Of a stretch of 64,000 bases of DNA, positions 12,122 to 22,961 are shown one piece after another. The notes beneath the pieces are model-generated. The model did not search any database, was not told the DNA's origin, and saw only the letters and a list, made by a program, of their open reading frames with translations. Source of the stretch: Micrasema longulum (Eukaryota > Arthropoda > Insecta > Trichoptera > Brachycentridae); the NCBI GenBank assembly GCA_022494885.1, contig JAGVSM010000922.1, positions 496,001 to 560,000 of the forward strand, read 5' to 3'. Numbering within the stretch: the stretch's first letter is position 1; each line of letters opens with the position of its first letter. Position numbers and translations under genes: made by a program.

Positions 12122-12976
12122 CAGTGGTGCCTCGCATAACGAACGCCTCGCACAGCGAACGCTGCACACAACGAACTTCCTTTTCGTTCATTTCACGATT
12201 CATACAACGAACTTCGCTTCACACAACGAACTTCGCTTCACACAACGAAGTCGCCCACTTCACACGATCACTGCCGATTTATTGCATCCTTCCGCGCAGG
12301 CAGTCGTTAGTCACTGAGCAGTACGCTTAACTTACGCACGTGTCGCAGCAATCGTTGAAGAGGATGTAGAGGAGCTTATTGAGGAACACAAAGAAGAGCT
12401 GACAACTGAAGAGCTCCAAACACTTCTGGCCCAACAACAGGACAATGCTCAAAGGGAAGCGTCATCTGATAACGAGGAGCAACAATCAAACAATCAACCA
12501 ATTCCAACTGCTGACATCAAGAACATCCTGGTCAAATGGAAAGCAGTTCAGGAGTTTACCAATGCCCACTATCCGGATTCCGCTGAAGCAAACAGGATCA
12601 ACGACCTGTACTCCGATACTCTTGTCCGTTATTTCCGGCAGATGTTGAAGAAAAGAGAGAAACAAACGACTTTGGACAGGTTTTTCACTGCACCATCGGC
12701 CAAAAAGCGGAAAATGGATGAAGATGTGCAAGATTCGATTATTTCTTAAAATTAAAAAATGTGTGTTTTTTTCATTATGTTTTTAGATGTATCTAAATAA
12801 AAATAATAACAAAAAATTTATCTTTTTTTTATGTCATCTTACCATATTTTATGCTACAGAACGAATTATTTTTTTTAACATGTATTGTTATGGGAAAACG
12901 CGTTTCACATAACGAACTTTTCGCATAACGAACTTGCTCCTGGAACGAATTAAGTTCGTTGTGTGAGGCACCACTG
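12122..12976 (+). mobile_element. Tigger/pogo-like DNA transposon, internally deleted
   Basis: The 855-bp element is flanked by TA on both sides (12120-12121 and 12977-12978). Its TIRs are CAGTGGTGCCTCGCATAACG and the inverse ending GTGAGGCACCACTG, with subterminal 'cacaacgaacttcg' repeats inside the left end. An open frame from about 12349 to the stop near 12750 reads VEEDVEELIEEHKEELTTEE, then QTTLDRFFTAPSAKKRK. This is the C-terminal tail of a Tigger-type transposase. The DNA-binding and DDE domains are absent, so this is a deletion derivative that would need a transposase from elsewhere. The tail frame is intact and the TIRs are well preserved. Confidence 0.85.
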
Positions 12977-13559
12977 TACTCGTATAAAAAGTAATGTAGA
13001 ATATTGAATGAAAAACGATGTATTCATAAAACTTTTTTTATGCAAAAACATTAAACTACGTGCCATTAATTAAAACAATAATCGTCAATGAAAATAAAAG
13101 GTAAATATAAATTTAATGACATGATATTAATAGCTATAAGACAGTAATTGAAAGTTTACAGTAAGTGAAAAAAAGCAAAGTGAAATAATGAAATTAACGG
13201 CAAAAGAAATGACACAATGGTTAAGTATAGTTTATTATGACGATAATACTTGTGCAAAATCCCTCGCTGCGTCATAGACAGTTTGTTAAATATAAAAATA
13301 AAGTAAAAATTGTGGAATTTATTCGGTAACCACTGCTTTAATACCAGCAAACCGTTGAATTTTGTTAAAAGCACGAGTATTATTACTGCACTACTGGTGT
13401 TTTAGAACAAGCTATTTTAGTAATGGTATACCGGAGGACCCCAATGTTTTTAGCATTAATAGAATCTGAATATGTAAACAAAATGACATTCATAGCTCAA
13501 TTTTGTAAAAAATGTGACCTCCAGCCTTTCCGCTTTGAGGCACAAATATTATTTTATTG

Positions 13560-13940
13560 AATTACAAGCCTAAAAAATAATATATCAAGCAGACGAAAGT
13601 GAGAATTTTCGACACCTTGATCCGTTCGCGTTCAATCGAGGGAATAAAGCTGCCAAAGTTGATCACGATATTTGCGCAGGGTACGGTGAAGATGCTATGA
13701 ATGAAAAGAAAGCTCGTCGATGTTTTTTGCGTTTCGAAGACGGTGGACGATTTAAAACGGCGGTATACAATCATGTAACTACAATGCATTTGTTCAGACG
13801 ATTCTACGGTGTTTTAAAGGAGATATTCACGAATAATACGGTTTAAGCGGTCCTCGTTGAAGTCGACTGGTCGTCTGCAACGCAGCATTTCTTTCAGGTT
13901 GTAATGGGGAAATATCTGTGGTGAAACTGTAAGGGTGAAG
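13560..13940 (+). pseudogene. Degenerate mariner transposase fragment
   Basis: One frame reads 'ENFRHLDPFAFNRGNKAAKV', then DHDICAGYGEDAMNEKKARRCFLRFEDG. This resembles the N-terminal helix-turn-helix of mariner transposases ('AA..ICAVYGED.....A.RWF.RF'). No DDD catalytic part was found, and stops follow. Moderate confidence from motif similarity alone. Confidence 0.5.
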
Positions 13941-14739
13941 TGGTGTTTTGGAAGAAAACTTGAAATCCGCCTATCCTCTAAATCACTTTAATAAATCCTT
14001 AGCGTGTAACGACAGAATACATTATTTTACTGAAGTTTTATTAACAATATTTTATCCAAAGGTTTGTAAACAAAGACTGGATTACTGGATTTCACTCCTT
14101 AGGGAGTTATTAAGACTAACATATTACAACAGAGAAAGAGAGCGTTTTACGATAGAGAATATAGAAGTCTAGGCATTTACAGGGCGGATGATCTGGTCCA
14201 AGAAGAAGTATAAAAATCGGAAAATATTTTTAGACTTTGCCGTGTATGAACAGATGAAAGAATTAAAGAAATATGTATGTTTAAACACATGAAGAATGTA
14301 ACACGATGTGTAAAGTGGCGACTCAAACCAGCCAATAACGAGTCACGAGTCCTGTAAATGCGTAGACTTCCACATTTCCTACAGTGCTGTTAAAAATTGA
14401 GTTTCTCAAAAGTTATAAGGTCCATATTCTGGGAAAATATATTTTAAAGTATGATATTAAAGTTTAAACCTGCGATCAAAAGTACCAAAAGCCCAAGCAG
14501 CTGCTTCATTGTACGTAGCCGGTTGGTGGAACACACTCACAAATTAACATAAAACTTAATTGATTTTTCTATTTATTCAACAACATAATAGTCAATCATT
14601 TGAGCATAATCTTATCTGTTACGATAAAAAAGATACCAATTCCTAGTCTCGACTCATATCTCACGAATGTATTATTTCTTTATAATTTATGCTTAAACTT
14701 CTTCGCAAGTAAAATTACTGTTAATCAGAACCTAGTCGG

Positions 14740-14815
14740 TGTTCGGTAATATTGTTGTGACACGGACCAAAGATCCAAGGTTCGAATCCCACTCTAGAAC
14801 AATTTGATTTCCAAT
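14740..14815 (+). repeat. tRNA-like SINE head
   Basis: A 'gtgttcggtaatattg' A-box-like part and 'aggttcgaatcccac' B-box stand about 35 bases apart. No matching acceptor stem could be drawn, so it is not called as a tRNA gene. Confidence 0.35.
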
Positions 14816-14907
14816 TTTCCAGCTTAAGTTATTTACAACACATGGAAAATAACCTCAAAATTTTGGTAAACAATGGGAACATATGTAAAAAATTAACTAA
14901 AAAATCA

Positions 14908-15735
14908 AGAGCTCAATCACAAATAACTATCAACGTGCTTAAGCATTTTTTGAGCGATCACAATGAACATGCTTAAGTTATCGCAGTCATAAGTCATCGC
15001 GTGTGCAGTCAACGCTCGTGTCGGTTTGTTTATTGTTTTCCTCGTAAATAAATACAGTCCACTGGCGAAAAATTGGGCGTTTACTATAAAAAAGAATACA
15101 ATATATTGCATTTGCAAAATAGTAAGGAGTATATAATACAAAAAAGTTAAAATTAAATTACAATTATTATGGCGACTGCTTTTCTTGACATTTGGCTTGC
15201 CAACCGCCGCGCCGGCTAAATGCAATGAATAGCATGATAAATAATAAATAAATAAATAAAAATGGCAGTTTTGGAATATTTTCTATATTTACACCGGTTA
15301 AATTCTAGTATAAGATTGCGCTGCAGGATTTTATTTATTTGTTTACTTATTTGACGGACTTTTGCAATCCATTCTAACGATGGTAAATACAATTTCTTAA
15401 AATAGATACAGGCACTAATAAAATAAAATACAACTAAATAAAATTAAAGCTAGGACAAAAAAAAAATTACTACCTCAAGACAAGATCTGGTCTATCTTAG
15501 TGAATTTTTAAAACTAAACTTTAAAGACTTACACCAAAAAATTCCAGATCTTGTCTCGAGTTTACAATACGACACAATCGGGACATTGGTGCATGCAAGC
15601 CATATATGTCGCGAAACGTAAATATTTATTAGGTGTTCACGGATGTTAATGATAAACAACCATGGTGAGAAGATTTTATCACGTCGCTTATTAGCACGTC
15701 GATAGTTGTGATTTGTTGATTGAGCTACAGAAGTA
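14908..15735. mobile_element. TIR DNA element, copy 2
   Basis: Same ends and subterminal blocks as the element at 10709-11868: left 'gagctcaatcacaaataact', right '...gatttgttgattgagctac'. The minus-strand 102-residue ORF inside (14917-15225) is also partly present in copy 1 and is noncoding repeat sequence. A LINE 3' fragment (15335-15595) is inserted near its right end. Confidence 0.6.
15335..15595 (-). mobile_element. LINE 3'-end fragment nested in TIR element copy 2
   Basis: The order 'gacggacttttgcaatccat ... caagacaagatctgg ... ccagatcttgtctcgag' parallels 36150-36345. It is the 3' untranslated region of a minus-oriented LINE family. Its insertion point differs from that of the LINE in the sister TIR element. 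Confidence 0.5.
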
Positions 15736-15879
15736 ATTAGAATTAATTATATTATCGATTGGTATTGTCAAATATTTTAACTTTGTGATCTATTGAGGAC
15801 TCTTGTGAGTACCTACTTTTTATAAGGTATCTTTTATTTGGCATAAAATCACTCAAATTATTTATTTTTCTTTAGTAGA

Positions 15880-16460
15880 ATCAATAATAAGATATGGTAT
15901 AAAGTCATGGGGACATTCGACTAAAACTAATTTTAAAACGATCCAGGGTTTATAGTACTCTATAGTTTTGTACCAGCAGAGATTTACAGACAAAGAAGTG
16001 ATAATGTTCTCCTGTACAAAACACTTACAACTCTGCCTGTTCGAGGATTACTGTGGCTTTGCATAATTTTAAAACAATTTAATAGTAATACTTTCAAAAT
16101 TCCTCTCAAACATAACCATAATACACGCTTCACGTTTAATGAACTCTCAATTATTTAGTACCTAGCGTTTTTAATTTGTTCCCGAAAGAATTTAAATTTA
16201 ACACACAATGTAACAAGAGTAAAGTGAGAAAGTGGCTACTCGATCAAAATTTTATTCATGAATAGTAGCTTATGTGTAAATATTAAACATTTTCATGTAC
16301 TAAAAAAAAAAATGTAAATTACTGATCTTTCCGGCTGTTAATTATTGTTATTATATTATCCGGATTGGTTGGTTGGAAGAAATTGCCATTTGGCAATAAG
16401 CCCGCCAATGTACAAATAATCATTATGTACAAAAAGTTAAATAAAATTATATGTGTAAAT
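15880..16460 (+). mobile_element. Decayed LINE C-terminal fragment and 3' tail
   Basis: Broken frames give 'RYGIKSWGHSTKTNFKTIQ' near 15893, the 'YGI..WG......L...Q' signature at the end of many non-LTR reverse transcriptases. A later 'aattgccatttggcaataagcccgcc' and AT-rich tail resemble a LINE 3' end. Many stops. Confidence 0.5.
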
Positions 16461-16689
16461 TCATTGTTTTTTTATAAATGTATATAACGTTAGTATAAAT
16501 ATAAATCTCCACCAACAAGCTACAGAAAGTGGCAAGGTTCTAGTTTTAGGAAATATGAGAAAATTGAAATTTTAAAAACGGTAAAAATGTTTAATTATAT
16601 TGATAAAAAAATTCCGTCAGATGGGGTGGGGTGAATAGAAACAAGTTTTTCATATACCTATACTTTTTTTACCATTCTTTTGTCGTCCA

Positions 16690-18300
16690 TTCTATCAAAT
16701 AATACTTGACTCAGATTTACACTCTCGCCTGATTTCATCATTCGTAACCCTGTCATATATTGATTTCCCACACATTCGTCTAAGAGATTGCATTTCAACC
16801 GCATTCACTTAGCTTTCATCCTTGCTCTGCCAGTTTCATGTTTCACTTCCATACACAAGTGTTGGGGCTAAAACTCCGTTGTGCACTGCCAGTTTAGCTT
16901 CGATTGACATATTTTAGTAGCAATTACTGTGCTTAGTGCTCCATTCATTTGGTTGCCCGCATTCACTCTCCTTTCAACATCTTTTCTATACTCATCTTCT
17001 TCAAATTCTTCTACTTGTTCAAGACATTCGTTGTTTACATTTATCAGTCGTTGTTTACATTTGCAGTCAGTAACCTCACTTTTCCTTTCAAATACCACCA
17101 CTTTTGACTTACTTTCGTTCATTGCCAATTCGCTCTCCAGGCATACATCATACATTCTAGAGAATATTTTTTTGCAAATCCTCCTTGCTGCTTGCTAACA
17201 GAACTGCATCATCAGCTTACATCAAGCAGCAAACTGAAAAAATATCAATTTTTGCTCCAATACCCATACATTCTATCTCTTTCATACAGTTGTCTATGTA
17301 AAGATTAAACAACCATGGTGACATTACACATCCCTGTTTCACGTCTTTTGTGATCGCAAACCAAGATGTGAATCCCCCATTAACTCTTAAGCTAGGGTTT
17401 CCTAGGACAGCGGTGCCCGTATTTAAACGGCCGTAGTGAACGGTGATGCAGTGGACAGCCGTCGTAACGGTGACTAGAGTGTGGTTTCCTAGGAAAACGG
17501 TGTTTTCAACACCATTTAACTTCGTTTCCCTAGGAAACCACTCTCTAGTCGACGTTACGACGACTGTCCACTGCATCACCGTTCACTACGGCCGTTAAAA
17601 TACGGGCACCGCTGTCCTAGGAAACCCTAGCTTTACACACGCTAAACTCTCCTCATAGAGAGATGATACTGCACGTATAAGTTTATTGTTTACTCCATAC
17701 TTTTCCAACACGCCACACAATTTCATCATATCTACTTTATCATACGCTTTTTGCAAATCGACAAATGCGCAGAATAGTTTCTGACTTTTTGTCAAAAACT
17801 TCTCTGTTAGCATTCGCAGCGCAAAAACTTGATCCGTGCATCCACGTCCACTCATAAAGGCTCCTCGCATGTCCCACACTTTATCTTTCGTCACCTTTCT
17901 TACTCTCTCGATAATAATTTTCCTATCTAGTTTACCGACAGAACTCAGGACTATAGTTTCCACATTCCGCACGAGATCCCTTTCCCTTATATAAAGGCAT
18001 GACAACTGCCCTCCTCCAATGCAAAGGCGTACGTCCTTCGTCCTTTCTTTAGGCAGAGATTGAAAAGTCTGTGCAGCCATGTGCCCACGATCTGGCCACC
18101 ACTCTTCAGATATTCCACAGCCACCTTATCATACCCAAGGGATTTACCATTCTTCATACTTTTCAGCGCACTCTTTATTTCTACCATGCTTATATCACAT
18201 ATCACATGTAGTATCATCACTCATATATTCCTCCGCACAACCTAACTGTTGCCCAGGGACACTTTCAGTACTTGCGTACACTTCCATAAAGTATGCGAAA
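16690..18300 (-). mobile_element. LINE reverse transcriptase remnant, interrupted by a MITE
   Basis: Minus-strand pieces in order from 18220 are EIKSALKSMKNGKSLGYDKV, then 'VRKVTKDKVWDMRGAFMSGR', CAFVDLQKAYDKVD (first catalytic Asp region), NGGFTSWFAITKDVKQGC and SPWLFNLYID. The expected YADD box is lost (the piece ends near 17217). Another piece at 16868-17155 carries the downstream 'NESKSKVVVFERK' text, and further down the 'VE..SLRRMCGKSI' C-terminal words appear. Frameshifts, stops and a 243-bp palindromic insertion at 17390-17632 make it dead. Confidence 0.8.
17390..17632. mobile_element. Palindromic (foldback) MITE with TTA target duplication
   Basis: The 243-bp element is almost entirely a long inverted repeat: AGCTAGGGTTTCCTAGGACA ... 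and its reverse complement, with a short central loop around 17500-17520. Flanking TTA at 17387-17389 and 17633-17635 is a 3-bp target duplication, as made by PIF/Harbinger transposases. Removing it restores continuity of the LINE text on both sides. It carries no ORF of its own; ORFs crossing it are shadows. Confidence 0.85.
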
Positions 18301-19111
18301 GCAATATGCAATTATAATAAAAGTAATAATTATTTTATTTTGAATAACTCGGAGGTGTTATCTTTTAACATACAGATTTTTTTTATACGCCTCCACTCGT
18401 TTGCAACATACATAAATGTAGTATAGAAATGATTGTTGACGGTATTTTGTGTATTACGATATGGATGAGGGATGGAGGATGGTGGTGGGGATAAGCAAAA
18501 CTAGAAAAATAGGGCTTAAGTTACTAATTTGTGAACATACCTCGCTCTAAGTACCTAAACATCAGACATAATAGTATGTATCATTTTTTAAAGTTTAACT
18601 TACTCGTATTAAAAAATTGGCGCATAAATAAGGTCGACGTCAAAAGTATCGTCGATTAAATTTAATGCATCGTTTTGCAAACTCCTCGATACACATAACA
18701 TAATTCGACATTATAGTGATGTTTTCCGGCAGTACGTCACTATTGCGGCGACTACAATAATAAAGTACGGCATTTTTATCCTACACCTACCTAACTGTCA
18801 ATATTTACCGAACTTCATGAGCGTGTAAACTTCAAAAGTAGGTAGGTATCTTCTTAAATTGCCTGTAGAATGATAACATGTGTGATTTATAGATTTTACC
18901 TATTAAATAATCATGCAAAAATACTATTTCTGTCTTTCTCTTTTTCGCAAATTAGGTGTAAAGACGTAAGAAATTGAGGAATATCCAATGGATATTTTTT
19001 TTACTTGCTTCGTCTTGAAACGGTATATTTTACGCACTGGTGCAAATCGTAGGATTCGAATGACAGACTACAGCCTTGAAGGCTAAAAATAATATCCTAA
19101 GAATAGCCATC
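18300..19111. other. Noncoding stretch, nothing recognised
   Basis: AT-rich with several TAGGTAGGTA-like words. No exon, TIR pair or RNA gene could be supported on either strand. Confidence 0.4.
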
Positions 19112-19568
19112 AATGAGGAAGTTCAGTGTTTTCTTTAAATAGTTTTTAATTGGCTATCAAACTAAGCCAAAAGATTTTTTATTTTATTTTATTTTTATGA
19201 ATCGTAGTATCATCGCTGCGATTTTTTAAAGTTTTGAAATTACACCGCCCGTGACGTAACGAGTTTAAGTCGGTGAGATTTTGTGACATTTAAAAAGAAA
19301 ACCTCCTAAGTACCTACCTTTAAAACACGCTGAATATACCCAGAAATCGGAAATTTACCATTGGCTATTGAACCTGTGACATTTCAAAGTACATAGTTTT
19401 TTTTAAAATTAAACTTATTTTTATAAAAATTTTAATGCAAATTTTTGAGAAACTTCGCCGTGTATATTACTTGTACATGCTCTTCAATTTTAATCAAATG
19501 CTCTAATTTTTACCGTGTGTAAGAAATCATTTTTTATATCCAATTTCCCAAAACATTGAACTTCCTAA
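19112..19568. mobile_element. MITE, 'GAGGAAGTTCAG' family, copy c
   Basis: Left end CAATGAGGAAGTTCAGTG, right end 'aatttcccaaaacattgaacttcct'. The core has the family words 'atcatcgctgcgattttttaaag' and 'tgctctaatttttaccgtg'. More diverged than copies d and e. Confidence 0.65.
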
Positions 19569-19574
19569 ATTGTC

Positions 19575-19830
19575 TTCTGTTGCAACAGAGAGGGAAAACA
19601 TTTTCAAGAAGGGAATATGGAAGTCTAGGCATGTACAGGGCTTATGACCAGTCATTGGCTGGTTTAAGTGGCCACTTTACACACTGTGTAACATTCACCA
19701 TTCTGCTCATCTTTAAACATCCACTTTCACTCCACTCTTCCATCTGTCGACTTTTGTGGAGTAAAGGAGCTGAAACCTTTATCATGTGGGTGAGATTCAT
19801 CCAGCTGAACCAAGTGTAAAAACAACCCTT
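19575..19830. repeat. Dispersed repeat fragment
   Basis: 'caacagagagggaaaacatt' followed by 'gggaatatggaagtctaggc' and 'taagtggccactttacacac' recurs in pieces near 205-270, 9715-9755, 14125-14340 and 61500-61560 (inverted). The 87-residue ORF starting at 19556 is not a gene. Confidence 0.5.
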
Positions 19831-20378
19831 CTATACTAAATGCTCTTAATATGTGTACCATATATTTTATTATCTTATACACTTAATGTAATTTAATTTT
19901 TATCATTTATTCGTAATATTAATTTGTAAATACCATTTTTTTTATATTTACAATTTGCTTTTTATTTCTAACATTTTTTACATTGACTTTACATAATATT
20001 AATTCCATTCAATTGATTGACTAATTAATATAATACTTGCATTGCCCTGTAAAAAACAAAGTTTTACATCACAAAACAAACTAAACTAACCACCACTCCC
20101 ACACACCACTAACTACTAACACTTCTACCAGTAAAAAACAAAGAAACATTCAAGTTTATTAAGTCAATATGTTTCCAATTCGCTTTTATGATTTATTTCG
20201 ACAATCAAATCTTATTAAAAATCTAACATAACTATTATGGTTCTACATTATCTCTGACTCTAACATAATGTCGCCATCTTGGTTATTTTTTGTTTTACCT
20301 CCAAACTGCGAAGCGCTGCTTTATCGAAAGAGCATAACGCTGTAAAATTCAAACTGTAAGGGAATCTTAGAGTATATA

Positions 20379-22050
20379 CACCGCAAGACAAAAAAAATTA
20401 CGAGCTTACCTGCTACCGCGCCCCTTGACTTTACTGAACACTTTTTCTAAGAAATCCTTTATCGATACCTCTTTCTTTTGTTTAATAAATTAAGGACACT
20501 ATGTGTCACCTTTCTACAATATTTACATTTTAAAATGTCTCAACAGTCTTGTTTTACCCGCGTTTGAGTGAACATAACACAACAATCATGGAAAGTGCAA
20601 AGCAAATGTCGATTGCGATAAAATCCAAAATAATCACATTGTCGCAAGAAAACATATCTAATTGTGAAATATCTCGTCGAGTTGGGTATTCAGAAGGTGC
20701 AGTGAGGTTTTTATTAAAAAAAATCCAAGAAACTGGATCCATAGAACGGAAAAAAGGAAGCGGACGGGGGCGCGTGACATCTGCCCGAGATGATCGCTTA
20801 ATAAAAAAAATTGTTATGCGCGATCGATTTTTAACGGCACCTGAAATACACGCAGAGGTGCAGTCTACCAGCACATCAACATTTTCAGTAAAAACAGTGT
20901 CCAGGCGGCTGTTGGAGCATGGTTTCCAAGCACGGAGTCCCGCAAAGAAACCATTACTCACGGACAAAATGAAGAAGGCTAGACTGGATTGGGCGAAAGA
21001 GCACCAGAATTGGACCTTGGAGGATTGGCAAAATGTTGTTTTCTCTGATGAATCAAAATTCAACCTTTTTGGTCCAGACGGCAGAAAGATAGTTCGACGA
21101 AAACGTGGGGAAAGATATCATCCGTCGTGCGTCACTCGAACCGTTAAACATTCACCCTACGTGATGATTTGGGGGTGCATGACAGCATACGGTTTAGGAC
21201 CTCTAAATTTTGTACAGGGTACGATGAATGCCATTCAGTACAAAAAAGTGTTAAAAAAACATATTATTCCAACAATCGAGGACATTACGCAGTATACCGC
21301 GGACCCAATTTTTCAGGACGATTCTGCGCCGTGCCATAGAGCCAGCACTGTGAGTACAAATATATATATTTTTAAATGCATTTTGTGACCACATGATAAA
21401 TAATTTATTGTTTTTTTATAGATCAATGAATTCAAGGAGAAAATTGGCTTAAAATCGTTGACGTGGCCCGGGAATAGCCCTGATTTGAACCCGATAGAAA
21501 ATTTATGGGCGATTATGAAAAAAAAAGTCGGAAAAAAAAAATCAAAAAACATTGAGGAATTAAAAAAAAACTTAATTCAAGTTTGGGAAGAAGAAATAAC
21601 ATCAGAAATTTTAGATTCGCTTTACGCTTCTCTAAATAATAGAATTTTACATGTTATAAAAAATAAAGGTGAATTCACTAAGTACTAAATATTTTTAAAT
21701 GTTATAAATATGTTTAAATGTAAAATACTTTAATTTAAAATAAAGCGATAAGAACCTACTTCTTAAATATGAATTAAAAAATAACATGTCTTTTATTATT
21801 CCATCACAAACACTCGACCATAAATGAACCGTTATGGGTCTCTAAGGTTCGGGTAATCTGATACCTGATATATAATGGCAATTTCTAAGTACAATTCATG
21901 AGTAAGATTTTTTATTTTAACCTTGAAATAACGAGTAGTCATCACATATGTCAAACAATATAAAAAAAACTAATTAAATATCAAGAATAATTCATTATAT
22001 GTCAATTTTAGTTTTTTTTGAGAACTCGTAAATTTATTTGTCTTGCGGTG
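20379..22050 (+). mobile_element. Tc1-like DNA transposon, apparently full length
   Basis: The ends form terminal inverted repeats: CACCGCAAGACAAA at 20379 and TTTGTCTTGCGGTG ending at 22050, each flanked by TA, the Tc1/mariner target duplication. Similarity between the ends extends further inside (ATTACGAG / CTCGTAAAT). The element is 1672 bp and encloses one uninterrupted transposase in two exons. Outside the TA, a 'CTTAGAGTATATA' word also occurs inverted on the other side, so the true TIR may be slightly longer with a small indel. Confidence 0.9.
20588..21688 (+). CDS. Tc1-like transposase, two exons
   Basis: Exons 20588-21349 and 21422-21688, about 342 residues, the usual length for Tc1. 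The N-terminal part holds the paired-like helix-turn-helix (residues about 15-60, 'ISRRVGYSEGAVRFLLKK') and a GRGR AT-hook-like stretch (about 65-70). The catalytic core shows FSDESKF (first Asp), FQDDSAPCHRAST (second Asp) and WPGNSPDLNPIENLW (Glu), spaced as DD34E or DD35E depending on which of the adjacent aspartates is used. Without splicing the frame stops just after RAST. The 72-base segment 21350-21421 has GTGAGT...TTATAG borders and its removal joins RAST to INEFKEK in phase. The ATG at 20588 gives the family's usual N-terminus; an open frame extends upstream but is not conserved-looking. No stops or frameshifts, so it is potentially functional. Confidence 0.9.
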
Positions 22051-22779
22051 TACATCTATATACTCTAAGAAGGGAATACATTCCCTAAGAAATATAAGAC
22101 AATAAACCTATTGTATTTTGTTTAATGCATCTTTTTATACCTAACTATTAATGTTACATTATTTCTATATTTTTCTCTTTTTATTAGGCAGTTTTACTTT
22201 TGATTGTGCATTGCAACGTGCATTTTTGGTTTCTAGAAGTCTTTTTTTTAATAGAAAAAATTATGTAAGTATTGTATTGTTTTTTCTTTGTTTTTAAAAT
22301 TATTAAGTTTGTACTAACCTGTATTAGTTTTGTAAATGCCCCTTTGGCAAATTGCAAAATTAAATTAAATAAATAAAGCATGCTGTGGTTTCCATTTAAC
22401 GCGTTTTTCGTACAAGCCAACAACGTAAATGACATGAAAAGTTTATCTATTGCAACATATAAAGAGCTTTTAGCTAAATTACAAAATAAAACTATTTTCG
22501 AAAACTAAGATGAAAGTTTGAAAAGTGAATAAGATTTTCGGCCCATTAGAAAAAGGGGAATAGGCAAATAAAGCATGACAGTGATGATAAATGGAAAGCA
22601 TGTAATATTTATTAAATTGGGTTTTTTTTGTAAGAAAATTTATTACATATGAACTATGTATCATAATTTAATAAACGTACACTCAAATATATAAAATTAC
22701 AAATATTCGTAGCCATTTTTATTATGTTCTAATACAATTTTTTTTATTAAGCATATCCTACAAAACTTGGACCTTAAAA

Positions 22780-22935
22780 ATGAAACTTGCAACGTGCGGC
22801 CGAAATGGGTACCCACGATTGTTGGATTCGTTCTGACGTTTTGGTTACCATTGCAGGAGCAATCATTACACAGTTTACCCTGAAGATGCCTCCTGCAGTA
22901 ACGAATCCAATTTACCCAAAAAACACAAATTTTAA
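22780..22935. repeat. Short inverted-repeat fragment related to the MITE at 56668
   Basis: 'attgttggattcgttctgac...ttgcaggagc' and the inverse 'ctgcagtaacgaatccaatt' form an imperfect hairpin. The reverse strand resembles the ends of the element at 56668-57127 ('gttggatttg', 'ccactgcaggagccatcttca'). It lies just past the stop of the FKBP-TPR gene. Confidence 0.5.
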
Positions 22936-22961
22936 GATAGATTGACAATTCCTTTTTTAAA

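Noticed and set aside
12054..12330. Two overlapping open frames of 87 and 68 residues
   Set aside because: They are products of the Tigger TIR and its subterminal 'acaacgaacttcg' repeats, not proteins.
14917..15225. 102-residue minus-strand frame with hydrophobic stretches
   Set aside because: It lies within a TIR element present in two copies; the frame is not kept in the other copy.
17217..17579. 120-residue minus-strand frame as a gene
   Set aside because: It joins LINE text to the palindromic MITE; a chance fusion across an insertion boundary.
20554..21063. 169-residue minus-strand frame
   Set aside because: Antisense shadow of the Tc1 transposase.
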